Origin: Amycolatopsis decaplanina DSM 44594
GTDB lineage: Bacteria; Actinomycetota; Actinomycetes; Mycobacteriales; Pseudonocardiaceae
Assembly: GCF_000342005.1 (NCBI RefSeq)
Contig: NZ_AOHO01000084.1
Coordinates: forward strand, 1-64,000
Direction: 5' to 3'
DNA length: 64,000 bases
Positions 54,569 to 63,215 of the stretch are shown here, piece after piece (position 1 is the stretch's first letter; each line of letters opens with the position of its first letter). Position numbers and translations under genes: made by a program. The notes under the pieces are model-generated. The model ran no database searches and was not told the DNA's origin. It saw only the letters and a program-made list of their open reading frames with translations.

Positions 54569-54590
54569 TATTCAAGGGAGAGGTGCGCCG

Positions 54591-55631
54591 ATGCGTGCGT
54601 TGCTGGTCCTGCTGGGAGCGGTCGTCCCGCTGGCGTTCACCGGCGTCGCGCAGGCCGCGCCGGAATGTCCCGAGCCCGCGTGGACCGAGACCCCGACGGG
54701 TACGGACGCGCAGCTGCGCGGCCTCTCCGCGGTGGATTCCCGCACGGCGTGGGTCAGTGGCAGCAAGGGCACCATCCTGCGCACCACCGATCGCGGCCGC
54801 ACCTGGAAGCCCGTCGCTCCGGCGGGCACCGAGGCGCTCGACTTCCGTGACATCGAGGCCTTCGACGCCGATCACGCGGTCGCGCTGTCGATCGGGCCCG
54901 GCGACGCGTCCCGGATCTATCGCACGGACAACGGCGGCAAGAGCTGGCGACTGTCCTTCCAGAACAGCGACCCGGCCGCCTTCTACGACTGTGTCGCGTT
55001 CTTCGACCACCGGCGCGGCCTCGCGATGAGCGATCCGGTGGACGGCAAGTTCCGGTTGCAGTCCACTTCGGACGGCGGTCGCACGTGGAAGCCCGTGCCC
55101 GCCGAGGGCATGGTCCCCGCGCTCGACGGCGAGTTCGGGTTCGCCGCCAGCGGCCAGTGCCTCACCACGTCGGGTCCGCGTGACGCCTGGATCGCCACCG
55201 GCGGCGGGGCCCGCGCACGGGTCCTGCACTCCGGCGACGGCGGGACGACCTGGGAAGCCGCCGACACCCCGTTGCCCAGCGGCGCCTCCGCCGGGGTCTT
55301 CTCGGTGACGTTCCGGGACCCGCGGCACGGCGTGGCCATCGGCGGCGACTACGCGGCGCCGAACGCTCCCGGCCCGGCGGTCGCGCTCAGCGCGGACGAG
55401 GGACGCACCTGGCGGACGCCGTCCGAGGCCCCGGTCGGCTACCGCTCGGGCCTGGCGTGGCTGGGGAACACCGTGATCGCGGTCGGTCCCGGCGGGAGCG
55501 ATCTGAGTCCGGACGGCGGACGGCATTGGAAGTCGTTCGACACCGGATCGCTGGACTCGGTCGACTGCGCTCGCGGCGCGTGCTGGGCGAGCGGGGCGAA
55601 GGGCCGGGCCGCGCGGCTCGGCACGGCTTAA
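54591..55631 (+). CDS. Secreted Asp-box beta-propeller protein (BNR/Ycf48-like)
   Basis: A 346-residue exported protein with a Sec signal peptide (MRALLVLLGAVVPLAFTGVAQAAPE). The mature part consists of Asp-box repeats, S/T-x-D-x-G-x-T/S-W: RTTDRGRTWKPV, RTDNGGKSWRLS, STSDGGRTWKPV, HSGDGGTTWEAA, SADEGRTWRT and SPDGGRHWKS, making a six- or seven-bladed propeller. It resembles photosystem assembly factor Ycf48 and sialidase-like proteins, but catalytic sialidase residues are not evident. The role is unknown. Confidence 0.8.
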   Translation: MRALLVLLGAVVPLAFTGVAQAAPECPEPAWTETPTGTDAQLRGLSAVDSRTAWVSGSKGTILRTTDRGRTWKPVAPAGTEALDFRDIEAFDADHAVALSIGPGDASRIYRTDNGGKSWRLSFQNSDPAAFYDCVAFFDHRRGLAMSDPVDGKFRLQSTSDGGRTWKPVPAEGMVPALDGEFGFAASGQCLTTSGPRDAWIATGGGARARVLHSGDGGTTWEAADTPLPSGASAGVFSVTFRDPRHGVAIGGDYAAPNAPGPAVALSADEGRTWRTPSEAPVGYRSGLAWLGNTVIAVGPGGSDLSPDGGRHWKSFDTGSLDSVDCARGACWASGAKGRAARLGTA

Positions 55632-55643
55632 ACTCGAAGGACT

Positions 55644-55985
55644 ATGACCGCACAAGCCGAACCAGTCCCGGAGATCACCGATCATCTGGTCGAGGTGTTG
55701 AAGGCGCTCGCCAACCCGATCCGGCTCCAGGTGCTCGGATGGCTGCGCGAGCCGGACCGGCATTTCCCGCCGGAGAAGGCGATCGCCGACCAGAACGAGG
55801 TCGGCGTCTGCGTCAGCCACCTCCAGGAGAAGCTGGGCCTCGCGCAATCCACCGTGTCGGCGTACATGGCGTTGCTGCAGCGCGCCGGGCTCGTCCAGTC
55901 CACCCGGGTGGGGAAGTGGACGCACTACCGCCGTGACGAACAGCGGATCGCGCAGCTCGTCGACCTGCTGGGACGCTCCATCTGA
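55644..55985 (+). CDS. ArsR-family regulator
   Basis: A 113-residue winged-helix regulator. EVLKALANPIRLQVLGWLRE is the start of the ArsR fold and CVSHLQEKLGLAQSTVSAYMALLQRAGLVQSTRVGKWTHYRRDE the recognition and wing region. One cysteine precedes the recognition helix, but the CxC metal motif of ArsR/SmtB is absent, so the signal may not be a metal. It precedes the LLM oxidoreductase gene, which has a large palindrome in its promoter. Confidence 0.88.
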   Translation: MTAQAEPVPEITDHLVEVLKALANPIRLQVLGWLREPDRHFPPEKAIADQNEVGVCVSHLQEKLGLAQSTVSAYMALLQRAGLVQSTRVGKWTHYRRDEQRIAQLVDLLGRSI

Positions 55986-55999
55986 GCTCGGCCGGGAAT

Positions 56000-56033
56000 A
56001 ACATATCGAGAATCTGCGATACTTCGATATGTT
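56000..56033. promoter_or_regulatory. 34-base operator between arsR and the LLM gene
   Basis: AACATATCGA and TCGATATGTT are perfect ten-base arms around 14 bases, 24 bases before the LLM start. It is markedly AT-rich for this genome. A binding site for the adjacent ArsR protein is likely. Confidence 0.65.
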
Positions 56034-56056
56034 GGACTCGACCTGAGGAGAGACAG

Positions 56057-56920
56057 ATGGAACTGGGGCGTTTCGGGATCTGGACGTTCGACTTCGAGGA
56101 TCAGCCCGCGAGCATGCTGCGGGATTCGGTGCGGGAACTGGAAGAACTCGGCTGGCCCGCGATCTGGATCCCGGAACGGGACGGGCGCGAAGCGCTGACC
56201 CACGCCGGGTTCCTGCTCGCGTCCACCGAGCGCATGGCCGTGGTCAACGGGATCGCGCGCATCGACTCCCGCGGGGCGCGGTGGACCCGCGGTGCGGCGC
56301 TCCTGCTCGCCGACGCGTATCCGGGCCGGCACGTCCTGGGGCTCGGCTTCGGTGGCGCCCGTCCCGGCGTCAAGCCGCTGGAGGCGATGAACGACTACCT
56401 CGACGAACTCGACGCGGTCACCAGCGCGAACCCGCTGCCCGCCGTGCCGGTCCGGCGGCTGCTGGCGGCGTACGGGCCGAAGATGCTCGGCCTGGCCCGC
56501 GACCGGTCCGAGGGCGCGCACACCTACCACGTGACGGTGTCGCACACCGCCCAGGCGAGGGAAGTGCTGGGGGAGAAGGCCTTCCTCGGCGTCGAGCACG
56601 CCGTGCTGTTCGAAACCGATCCGGGCAAGGCGCGCGAGATCGCCCGTGAGCATCTGCACGGCTACCTGACGTCGAAGTACAACGTCGCCAAGTTCCTCCG
56701 TCTCGGCTACACCGAAGCCGACATCGACGGCGGCCGCGGCAGTGACCGGCTCGTCGACGATCTCGTGTTCTGGGGTGACCTCGACACCGTCACCGCGAAA
56801 CTGCGCGGCCACCTCGACGCGGGCGCCGACCACGTCGGGATCCAGGTCATCGGTGTCGAGCCGGGCGAGTCGGCCATGCCGCACTGGCGGCGGCTGGCCG
56901 AGTCGCTGCTGCCGCGCTAG
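56057..56920 (+). CDS. LLM-class (F420-dependent) oxidoreductase
   Basis: A 287-residue luciferase-like monooxygenase-fold enzyme of the actinobacterial F420-dependent group. FGIWTFDFEDQPASMLRDSVRELEELGWPAIWIPE is the typical start, LGLGFGG and GAHTYHVTVSHT line the cofactor site, and the C-terminal FWGDLDTVTAKLRGHLDAGADHVGIQVI completes the barrel. GAGGAGAG precedes the ATG. Probably controlled by the ArsR regulator through the palindrome upstream. It overlaps the convergent SDR gene by four bases. The substrate is unknown. Confidence 0.85.
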   Translation: MELGRFGIWTFDFEDQPASMLRDSVRELEELGWPAIWIPERDGREALTHAGFLLASTERMAVVNGIARIDSRGARWTRGAALLLADAYPGRHVLGLGFGGARPGVKPLEAMNDYLDELDAVTSANPLPAVPVRRLLAAYGPKMLGLARDRSEGAHTYHVTVSHTAQAREVLGEKAFLGVEHAVLFETDPGKAREIAREHLHGYLTSKYNVAKFLRLGYTEADIDGGRGSDRLVDDLVFWGDLDTVTAKLRGHLDAGADHVGIQVIGVEPGESAMPHWRRLAESLLPR

Positions 56921-57615
56921 CGGACCTGGCCGGTCGGGCGGACCACGATCTCGTTGACGTCGACCGAGGGCGGCTGCTCCAGCGCGTAGAGCACCGCCCT
57001 CGCGATGTCGTCGGGTTCCAGCTTCGGCTTGGACTTGGAGTCCTCGGGGATCATCGAGGTGTCGACCAGGCCCGGCTGCACGACGGTGACCCGGACGCCG
57101 GTGCCGACGGCCTCCTCGCGAATGGACCCGGCGAGCCCGGTCACGGCCCATTTCGTCGCCGAGTAGAGGTTCCCGGGCCGGTGGTAGCGCCCGGCGACCG
57201 AACCGGTGAGCACGAGGTGTCCCTTCGATTCCGCGAGCGACGGCAGGGTCGCCCGCGCGGTGAGCGCGGTGCCGTAGACGTTCGTCAGCACCATGTCCCG
57301 CCACTGTTCGGGGTCCGCGCCGCCGTCGCCGAAGAACGAGACCACGACGCTCTGCCCCGCGTTGGCGAACACCGCGTCCAGCCGTCCGAAGGTGTTCTTG
57401 ACCGTCTCGACGGCCGTGGACAGTGACTTCCAGTCGGTGACGTCCACCGCGAGCGCGAGGGCGCGATCCTCGCCGAACTCGGCGACGAGCGGGAGTAGTG
57501 CCTCGCTGTCGCGAGAGAGCAACGCCAGCCGGAACCCGGCCGCCGCGGCCCGGCGTGCGGTGGCCTCGCCGAGACCGCGGGAGGCGCCGGTGATCAGCAG
57601 TACTCGATCGTTCAT
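56917..57615 (-). CDS. Short-chain dehydrogenase/reductase
   Basis: A 232-residue classical SDR. LLITGASRGLGEATA binds the nucleotide, NAGQ is the NAG motif, the serine lies in VLTGSVAGRY and the catalytic pair in YSATKWAV. The overlap with the SRPBCC gene upstream (ATGA) makes a two-gene operon. Direction of reaction and substrate are unknown. Confidence 0.87.
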   Translation of the reverse strand: MNDRVLLITGASRGLGEATARRAAAAGFRLALLSRDSEALLPLVAEFGEDRALALAVDVTDWKSLSTAVETVKNTFGRLDAVFANAGQSVVVSFFGDGGADPEQWRDMVLTNVYGTALTARATLPSLAESKGHLVLTGSVAGRYHRPGNLYSATKWAVTGLAGSIREEAVGTGVRVTVVQPGLVDTSMIPEDSKSKPKLEPDDIARAVLYALEQPPSVDVNEIVVRPTGQVR

Positions 57616-58064
57616 TCCTCCAAACTAGGCGGCGTGTAGGTGTCCCATTCGGGCACCGGTTCGCCGACGAGGGCGGCACCCAGCCGGTCGAGGTAGAAGT
57701 GCCAGCCCTTGAGGATGTCCGAGGTGTCCGAATCGGACTTGGGCAGCAGGTGCACGAAGTCGAGCACCGTGCCGTCTCCCTGCGGGGTCAAGGTCAGCTC
57801 CACCCGCCATGCGGGCTGGTCGGTCACGCCCAGATCCACCACCAGCCGCTTCGGTGGATCACATTCCCGGATGATGGCGGGCCCCGGTTCGGAACCTTCC
57901 TCCGCGGTCATCGACAGCATGATCGTGTTGCCGGCCCCGGCCTCGCCCGTCCACGTGCCGATCCAACGCGCCATGCGGTCGGATTCGGTGAGCGCCGACC
58001 AGACGTCTTCGATCGGGTCCGGGTACTCGCGCCGGAGTTCGAGCCGGGTCACGTCGTTGTCCAT
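57612..58064 (-). CDS. SRPBCC/AHSA1-domain protein
   Basis: A 150-residue START-like protein of the Aha1-C (AHSA1) group. It shows LRREYPDPIEDVWSALTESDRMARWIGTWTG near the start and GWHFYLDRLGAALVG near the end. Such proteins bind hydrophobic ligands and often travel with ArsR regulators; here it is translationally coupled to an SDR gene. A GCTTAATTAAGC palindrome lies 20 bases before its start. Ligand unknown. Confidence 0.82.
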   Translation of the reverse strand: MDNDVTRLELRREYPDPIEDVWSALTESDRMARWIGTWTGEAGAGNTIMLSMTAEEGSEPGPAIIRECDPPKRLVVDLGVTDQPAWRVELTLTPQGDGTVLDFVHLLPKSDSDTSDILKGWHFYLDRLGAALVGEPVPEWDTYTPPSLEE

Positions 58065-58083
58065 AATGCGAAGATAACCGAGG

Positions 58084-58095
58084 GCTTAATTAAGC
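58084..58095. promoter_or_regulatory. AT-rich palindrome before the SRPBCC gene
   Basis: GCTTAATTAAGC, a perfect 12-base palindrome, 20 bases upstream of the SRPBCC start and just before the 3' end of the oxidoreductase gene. TTAATTAA is rare in DNA of this base composition, so an operator or -10 region is likely. Confidence 0.45.
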
Positions 58096-58101
58096 GTCAA
58101 C

Positions 58102-59040
58102 TTATTCGTTCGTCAGTACCAGCCGTCCGCGGCGTCCGCCCGTGGCGAGACGCTCGTGTGCTTTCACCGCCTCTGCCAAGGGCAGGGTGTCCGCGACCCG
58201 GAGGGCGAGCACACCGTTGTCGGCCAGAGTCGCCAGTCCGGCGAGCGCGGCACCGTCGGCGCGGATCCAGACGTGCTCGACCTTGATGCCGCGCAAGGGG
58301 ATCGGGGCGGCTCCGGCCGCGAACACGACGAACCGGCCACGGTTCGCCACGGCGTCCAAGGCTTCGAGTCCGAGCAATGCCGTGTCGAGCGCCGCGTCGA
58401 CACCGCCGGGGATCATCGCCCGCACGCGATCGGCCAGGAAATCGCCACGGGGCACGAAAACCTCCGCGCCGAATCCTCGGACCAGTGTCTCGTCGGCCGT
58501 GGCGGCGACCGCGACCACGCGGAAACCGCGTGTCTTGGCCAAGGTGACCGCGTAGCCGCCGACCGCCCCCGCCGCGCCGGTCACCAGGACCGTCGCGCCA
58601 GAGGGGAGGTCGAGAAGATCGAGCGCCTGAACCGCGGTGAGACCGTTCAGCGGCAAGGTCGCGGCTTCCACGAGGGACACCGTCCGCGGGGCGGCGGCGA
58701 CCGCGTCCGCGTCGAGCACGACGAAATCGGCGTACGTGCCGAGCGCAGCCGACGGCCGGTCCCGCAGGCCGATCACCACGTCGCCCGGGGCGAACCCCGT
58801 GACACCGTCGCCCACGGCGTCGACCGTCCCGGCCACGTCCCAGCCGATCCCGAGCAGCTCGCGCGGCGGGACGATCCCCGCCTCGGTCAGGAAACCCGAC
58901 CTGGTCCCGGCGTCGACCGGGTTGACCCCGGCCGCGGCCACCTTCACCCGCACTTGCCCGGTTCCCGGTTCGGGTACCGGGATCTCGGCGATTTCCAGGA
59001 CTTCCGGACCGCCGAACCGGCGGACCACCACAGCGCGCAT
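58102..59040 (-). CDS. Zinc-independent quinone oxidoreductase-like MDR
   Basis: A 312-residue medium-chain dehydrogenase/reductase of the quinone oxidoreductase (zeta-crystallin) branch. MRAVVVRRFGGPEVLEIAEIPVPEPGTGQVRVKVAAAGVNPVD is the family start, and VLVTGAAGAVGGYAVTLAKTRG the NADP-binding loop. Zinc-binding cysteines are absent. GGAGGAGAACG precedes the ATG at 59040; the open frame continues far upstream only because of base composition. It is divergent from an HxlR regulator that probably controls it. Confidence 0.88.
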   Translation of the reverse strand: MRAVVVRRFGGPEVLEIAEIPVPEPGTGQVRVKVAAAGVNPVDAGTRSGFLTEAGIVPPRELLGIGWDVAGTVDAVGDGVTGFAPGDVVIGLRDRPSAALGTYADFVVLDADAVAAAPRTVSLVEAATLPLNGLTAVQALDLLDLPSGATVLVTGAAGAVGGYAVTLAKTRGFRVVAVAATADETLVRGFGAEVFVPRGDFLADRVRAMIPGGVDAALDTALLGLEALDAVANRGRFVVFAAGAAPIPLRGIKVEHVWIRADGAALAGLATLADNGVLALRVADTLPLAEAVKAHERLATGGRRGRLVLTNE

Positions 59041-59142
59041 CGTTCTCCTCCAGGCATCGTTCCAGGCGAACGTATGGGGAGTTACTCTCCTTCGGGAAGT
59101 ACGCACCTGGAGGTGCCCAACCCACGCGGAGGTACGCGCATC

Positions 59143-59574
59143 GTGGTCACGCGCACGGCACAGGAACGGCGAGACGAGGAAAAGCGGGCCTACGACGCCT
59201 ACCTCGCGGCCTGTCCCGCCCGGAAACTGCTCGACGAGGTCTCGGGCAAATGGGTCAGTCTCGTCCTCGTCGCCCTCGGCGACGGGCCCCAGCGCTACAG
59301 CGACCTCTCCCGCCGGATCGCCGGCGTCAGCCAGAAGATGCTCACGCAGACCCTGCGGACCCTGGAGCGGGACGGCCTGCTGACCCGCACCGTCACCGCT
59401 TGCGTGCCGGTCCGCGTGGACTACGAACTGACCGAGCTCGGCCGGAGTCTCCGGCAGTTGCTGGCCGGGATCAAGGACTGGGCCGAGACCCGGTTCGACG
59501 AGGTCGAGACCGCCAGGGAGCGTTACGACGCGCGATCGGCGGCTCTCACCATCGGGTCGGACGGCGCGGGCTAG
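59143..59574 (+). CDS. HxlR-family regulator
   Basis: A 143-residue winged-helix regulator. LLDEVSGKWVSLVLVALGDGPQRYSDLSRRIAGVSQKMLTQTLRTLERDGLLTRTVTACVPVRVDYELTELGRSL is the HxlR domain, and CPARKLL holds the single cysteine that acts as a redox or electrophile sensor in several members. GGAGG lies eleven bases before the GTG. It is divergent from the quinone oxidoreductase gene, a common pairing in quinone or aldehyde stress. Its 3' end contains the pafB promoter. Confidence 0.88.
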   Translation: MVTRTAQERRDEEKRAYDAYLAACPARKLLDEVSGKWVSLVLVALGDGPQRYSDLSRRIAGVSQKMLTQTLRTLERDGLLTRTVTACVPVRVDYELTELGRSLRQLLAGIKDWAETRFDEVETARERYDARSAALTIGSDGAG

Positions 59575-59583
59575 GGTAGCCGG

Positions 59584-60564
59584 GTGTCCACCGCACGCGC
59601 CGAACGTCTGGTCAACCTGGTTCTGGCCCTCCTGTCCACCCGGCAGTACCTCACCGCCGAGCGGATCCGGGGCATCGTGCCCGGGTACGCCGACGCGGCC
59701 AGCGACGAGGCGTACTTCCGCATGTTCGAGCGCGACAAGACCGAACTGCGCGAACTCGGCATCCCGCTGGAGACCGGCCGCAACTCCGCGTTCGACGCGA
59801 TCGACGGCTACCGCATCGCGCGCCGCGACTACGAACTCGGCGAAATCGACCTCGAGCCCGACGAGGCGACCGCGGTCGGGCTCGCCGTCCGGCTCTGGGA
59901 TTCCCCGGAACTGACCGGGGAAGCGCAAGGCGCGCTGGTGAAACTCCGCGCCGCCGGGGTCGAGGTCGACGACCACGCGCCGACCGTCGTCGAACCCCGC
60001 GTCCGCGCCGAACCGGCGTTCGGCCCGCTGCTCGCCGCCGTCCAAGCCAGGCAGGCGGTGCGCTTCGAATACCGCCGCAGTGGTTCGGCCGAGCGCAAGA
60101 TCCGCACCCTCGAACCGTGGGGCGTGGTGTCCTGGCGGGGCCGCTGGTACGTCGTCGGGCACGACAGGGACCGTGGCGCGCCCCGGTGCTTCCGCCTCTC
60201 GCGCGTGACAGGGAAGGTCGACGCCTTCGGGAAAACCGGCGTCGTCGAACGCCCGGAAGGTGTCAATCTGCTGCGGATGGTCTCCGCCAGCAGTAGCGAG
60301 GACCCGTCCGCGCCGACCACCGCCAGCGTGTGGGTCGCCGACGGCCGCGCCGCCGGGATCCGCCGCCGCGGCCGTGTGGTCGGCCGCAGCGACGCCGGGG
60401 GAGAAGAAGGCGACCTCGTGGAGATCGAGCTGTACTACCCCGAATCGGCGGCGGACTGGCTCACCGCGCACGGCCCGGACGTCCTCGTCCTCGAGCCCGA
60501 GGTCCTCGCGAAGTCGGTCTTCAGCCGCCTCGAAGCCATCGCGCACGCCGGCGGTGCCCGATGA
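59584..60564 (+). CDS. pafB: Transcription factor PafB (WYL domain)
   Basis: A 326-residue subunit of the PafBC heterodimer that activates RecA-NDp promoters after DNA damage. The N-terminal winged helix opens ARAERLVNLVLALLSTRQYLTAERIRG; the WYL domain contains IRTLEPWGVVSWRGRWYVVGHDRDRGAPRCFRLSRV. The C-terminal part is the WCX extension. TAGGGT at 59572-59577, six bases before the GTG, indicates a leaderless mRNA starting inside the preceding regulator's 3' end. It overlaps pafC by four bases. Confidence 0.95.
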   Translation: MSTARAERLVNLVLALLSTRQYLTAERIRGIVPGYADAASDEAYFRMFERDKTELRELGIPLETGRNSAFDAIDGYRIARRDYELGEIDLEPDEATAVGLAVRLWDSPELTGEAQGALVKLRAAGVEVDDHAPTVVEPRVRAEPAFGPLLAAVQARQAVRFEYRRSGSAERKIRTLEPWGVVSWRGRWYVVGHDRDRGAPRCFRLSRVTGKVDAFGKTGVVERPEGVNLLRMVSASSSEDPSAPTTASVWVADGRAAGIRRRGRVVGRSDAGGEEGDLVEIELYYPESAADWLTAHGPDVLVLEPEVLAKSVFSRLEAIAHAGGAR

Positions 60565-61538
60565 GCGCCACCGGACGGATGCCGCGCCTGCTCGCGCTCG
60601 TGCCGTATCTCCTCGCCCGGCCCGGTATCAAGATCACCGACGCCGCTCACGACTTCGACGTCACGCCCAAACAGCTGCGCAAGGACCTCGAGCTGCTGTG
60701 GATGTGCGGGCTGCCCGGCTACGGACCCGGCGATCTGATCGACCTCTCCTTCGAGGGCGACACGATCGTCGTCACGCACGACGCCGGCATGAACCGTCCG
60801 CTGCGGCTCACCGGCGGCGAGGCGACGGCCATGCTCGTCGCGCTGCGTGCCTTGGCCGAGACGCCCGGAGTGGTCGACGCCGACGCGGTCCGTCGTGCCA
60901 TCGCGAAGATCGAAGCCGCCGCGGGCCAGGCGCAGCCCTCGGGGATCGTCGTCGGCGGGGGAGTGCGGGAGGGCAAGAAGACCGCCGGTACTCGCGAAGC
61001 CGTCCGGGCTGCTCTCACCGCGAAACGTGCGTTGCGGATCCGGTACTACACCGCGTCGAAGGACGAGATCACCGAACGCACCGTCGACCCCATGCGGCTG
61101 CTCATCGTCCAGGCGGTCGGGTACCTCGAAGCGTGGTGCCGCCGCGCCGAGGGCGTCCGGCTGTTCCGGCTCGACCGCATCGACGAGCTCACCGTGCTCG
61201 ACGAACCCGCCGTCCCTCCCGCGCACGCCCAGCCGACTGACATTTCCGATGGTGTTTTCCGCCCGCGTCCCGATCAGCAGGAAGCCGTTCTCGTCCTCGA
61301 CCCCGACGCACGCTGGGTAGCCGAGTACTACCCCTGCGAGGAGCTGGACGAGCTCGACGGCGGGCGGCTGCGCATCCGGATGCGCTACGCCGACGAGTCG
61401 TGGATGGTCCGGCTGATCCTCGGTCTTGGCGGAGACGCGCAGGTCGAAAGCCCGGCCGCGCTCGGAGAGGCTGTTCGTCGACGAGCGGCCGACGCGCTGG
61501 CCCGGGCTTGTCACCTAACGTCAACCTACGAGCAGTAG
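60561..61538 (+). CDS. pafC: Transcription factor PafC (WYL domain)
   Basis: A 325-residue partner of PafB. RMPRLLALVPYLLARPGIKITDAAHDFDVTPKQLRKDLELLWMCGLPGYGPGDLIDL is the winged helix, and ALRIRYYTASKDEITERTVDPMRLLIVQAVGYLEAWCRRAEGVRLFRLDRIDEL the WYL module thought to sense single-stranded DNA. It is translated from an ATG overlapping the pafB stop. Together they would switch on the promoters at 36366 and 40461 in this window. Confidence 0.95.
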   Translation: MSATGRMPRLLALVPYLLARPGIKITDAAHDFDVTPKQLRKDLELLWMCGLPGYGPGDLIDLSFEGDTIVVTHDAGMNRPLRLTGGEATAMLVALRALAETPGVVDADAVRRAIAKIEAAAGQAQPSGIVVGGGVREGKKTAGTREAVRAALTAKRALRIRYYTASKDEITERTVDPMRLLIVQAVGYLEAWCRRAEGVRLFRLDRIDELTVLDEPAVPPAHAQPTDISDGVFRPRPDQQEAVLVLDPDARWVAEYYPCEELDELDGGRLRIRMRYADESWMVRLILGLGGDAQVESPAALGEAVRRRAADALARACHLTSTYEQ

Positions 61539-61547
61539 GGTGACGCC

Positions 61548-61757
61548 GTGTCGTACCTGCCGAGCATCGCGCTCGCCGTCGCCGGGCTGATCCTGCTCTT
61601 CGTTTTGCTAATCAAATTACGCAGAGTCTTGCGCGTGCTCACCCATACGATGAGCATGGTGGCTACGAACACCCGAAAACGGACAGGGCTTCTTCGTGCC
61701 CGGTCGGCCGCGCTCCGCGTGGCGATCGCGCAACGACGTGGGCTCGAAGACCGGTAA
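61548..61757 (+). CDS. Small membrane protein between pafC and tatA
   Basis: A 69-residue protein with one N-terminal membrane helix ([24 protein letters not shown]) and a basic cytoplasmic tail. No family is recognised. TAGGGT six bases before the GTG marks a leaderless promoter. A small single-helix protein with a basic tail next to tatA could serve the envelope or Tat system, but this is a guess. Confidence 0.65.
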   Translation: MSYLPSIALAVAGLILLFVLLIKLRRVLRVLTHTMSMVATNTRKRTGLLRARSAALRVAIAQRRGLEDR

Positions 61758-61794
61758 CATCACACACAGAGATTCGAGAAGGAGGCCGCAAACG

Positions 61795-62127
61795 ATGAAC
61801 GCGCTGCAGCCGTGGCACATCATCATCCTGGTGCTCGTCGTTGTTCTGCTGTTCGGCGCCAAGAGGCTTCCGGACGCCGCGCGGTCCATCGGCAAGTCCA
61901 TGAAGATCTTCAAGGCCGAGACCAAGGACATGGCCGGGGACAAGGACAAGGCCGCCGAGACCGAAGAGGTCGAGACCAAGCAGCTGCCGCAGGCCACCAC
62001 GCCCGCGCCCGCCGCGACCGCGCAGGACAAGCAGGTCGCCGACCTCCAGCGTCAGCTCGACGAGCTCAAGAAGCAGCAGGCCGCCACGCCCGCTCCGGCC
62101 GAGCAGGCGCAGAAGAACGCCAGCTGA
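61795..62127 (+). CDS. tatA: Twin-arginine translocase subunit TatA
   Basis: A 110-residue channel-forming subunit of the Tat pathway. The single helix [37 protein letters not shown] includes the FGAKRLP hinge and amphipathic helix of TatA. A charged, alanine- and proline-rich tail of 60 residues follows. AGGAGG precedes the ATG. With TatC downstream it exports folded proteins such as PhoD at 647. No TatB is seen here. Confidence 0.95.
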   Translation: MNALQPWHIIILVLVVVLLFGAKRLPDAARSIGKSMKIFKAETKDMAGDKDKAAETEEVETKQLPQATTPAPAATAQDKQVADLQRQLDELKKQQAATPAPAEQAQKNAS

Positions 62128-62237
62128 GCGGTCTTTTGGCAAGCAGCTTCTAGCCAGCCCAGCGGAGCCTGTTCGCGGATGAGCGCGCCGAAGTCCCGGC
62201 GCGCTCATGGTGGACCCTGACGAGAACGGAATGTTCA

Positions 62238-63209
62238 GTGGCGGATTCCGCCTCCGGTGAGGAGCGCCGCGGGTCGAAGCGGCGCAAGCGCAGCCGTCGG
62301 AGCAACCCCGACGGCACGATGACGCTCATCGAGCACATCTACGAGTTCCGGCGCCGGCTGGGCTTCGCGCTGCTCGCCATCCTGGCGGGCGGGATCATCG
62401 GCTTCATCTGGTTCCAGACCAGGGTGGGCCCGATCCCGTCGCTCGGCCAGATCATGACCGGTCCGTATTGCGGCATCCCGTACCAGCGCAGGCTCGGCGG
62501 AAGGATCGACGGCCCCTGCCAACTGCTCCAGACGGTGCCGTTCGAAGCCTTCATGATCCAGCTGAAGGTCGGTCTCGCAGCGGGCGCTGTGCTGCTGGCG
62601 CCGTTGTGGCTGTACCAGATCTGGGCGTTCATCGCACCCGGCCTCTACTCGAAGGAGCGCAAGTACGCGCTCACCTTCGTCTTCTTCGCATCGATCCTCT
62701 TCGCCTTCGGCGCGGTGCTCGCGTACCTCCTGATCCCGCACGCTCTCGAACTGCTGATGAACTTCGGTGGCGACCAGTTCATCACCGCCCTCACCGGTGA
62801 CAAGTACATCTCGTTCATCCTGTCGCTGCTGCTGATCTTCGGCGTCAGCTTCGAACTCCCGTTGTTCGTGGTGATGCTGAACCGTGTCGGCGTCCTCAAG
62901 TACCAGGCGCTGAAGAAGTGGCGCCGCGGCCTGATCATGGTCGTGTTCGTCTTCGCCGCCTTCGCGACGCCCGGTTCGGACCCGTTCTCGATGCTCGCCC
63001 TGGCGGGCGCCCTGATCGTGCTGTTGGAACTGTCGATCCAGATCGCGCGCTTCCACGACCGCAAGCTCGACAAGGACCGTGGCACCGAGGGCTGGGACCA
63101 GCTCGCAGACGACGAGGCCGCGCCATTCGACTACACGCCGAGCACCATCGACGACGAACCCTCGGCCACCGCCGGTGGCAAGCGGACCAGCACCGACGAC
63201 GTCACCTGA
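62238..63209 (+). CDS. tatC: Twin-arginine translocase subunit TatC
   Basis: A 323-residue, six-helix receptor for twin-arginine signal peptides. TLIEHIYEFRRRLGFALLAIL is the cytoplasmic and first-helix signature, QTVPFEAFMIQLKVGLAAGAVLLAPLWLYQIWAFIAPGLYSKERK the central motif, and FGVSFELPLFVVMLNRVGV a later helix. The start is a GTG with no strong ribosome site, 110 bases after tatA. The N-terminal 25 residues are very basic and the last 60 acidic, both longer than in E. coli TatC. Confidence 0.95.
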   Translation: MADSASGEERRGSKRRKRSRRSNPDGTMTLIEHIYEFRRRLGFALLAILAGGIIGFIWFQTRVGPIPSLGQIMTGPYCGIPYQRRLGGRIDGPCQLLQTVPFEAFMIQLKVGLAAGAVLLAPLWLYQIWAFIAPGLYSKERKYALTFVFFASILFAFGAVLAYLLIPHALELLMNFGGDQFITALTGDKYISFILSLLLIFGVSFELPLFVVMLNRVGVLKYQALKKWRRGLIMVVFVFAAFATPGSDPFSMLALAGALIVLLELSIQIARFHDRKLDKDRGTEGWDQLADDEAAPFDYTPSTIDDEPSATAGGKRTSTDDVT

Positions 63210-63215
63210 TCCGGG

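Noticed and set aside
58102-60546. An 814-codon open frame on the minus strand across pafB, hxlR and the oxidoreductase gene
   Set aside because: Only the last 312 codons show a known family. The rest is antisense to pafB and HxlR coding sequence with typical GC-driven openness.
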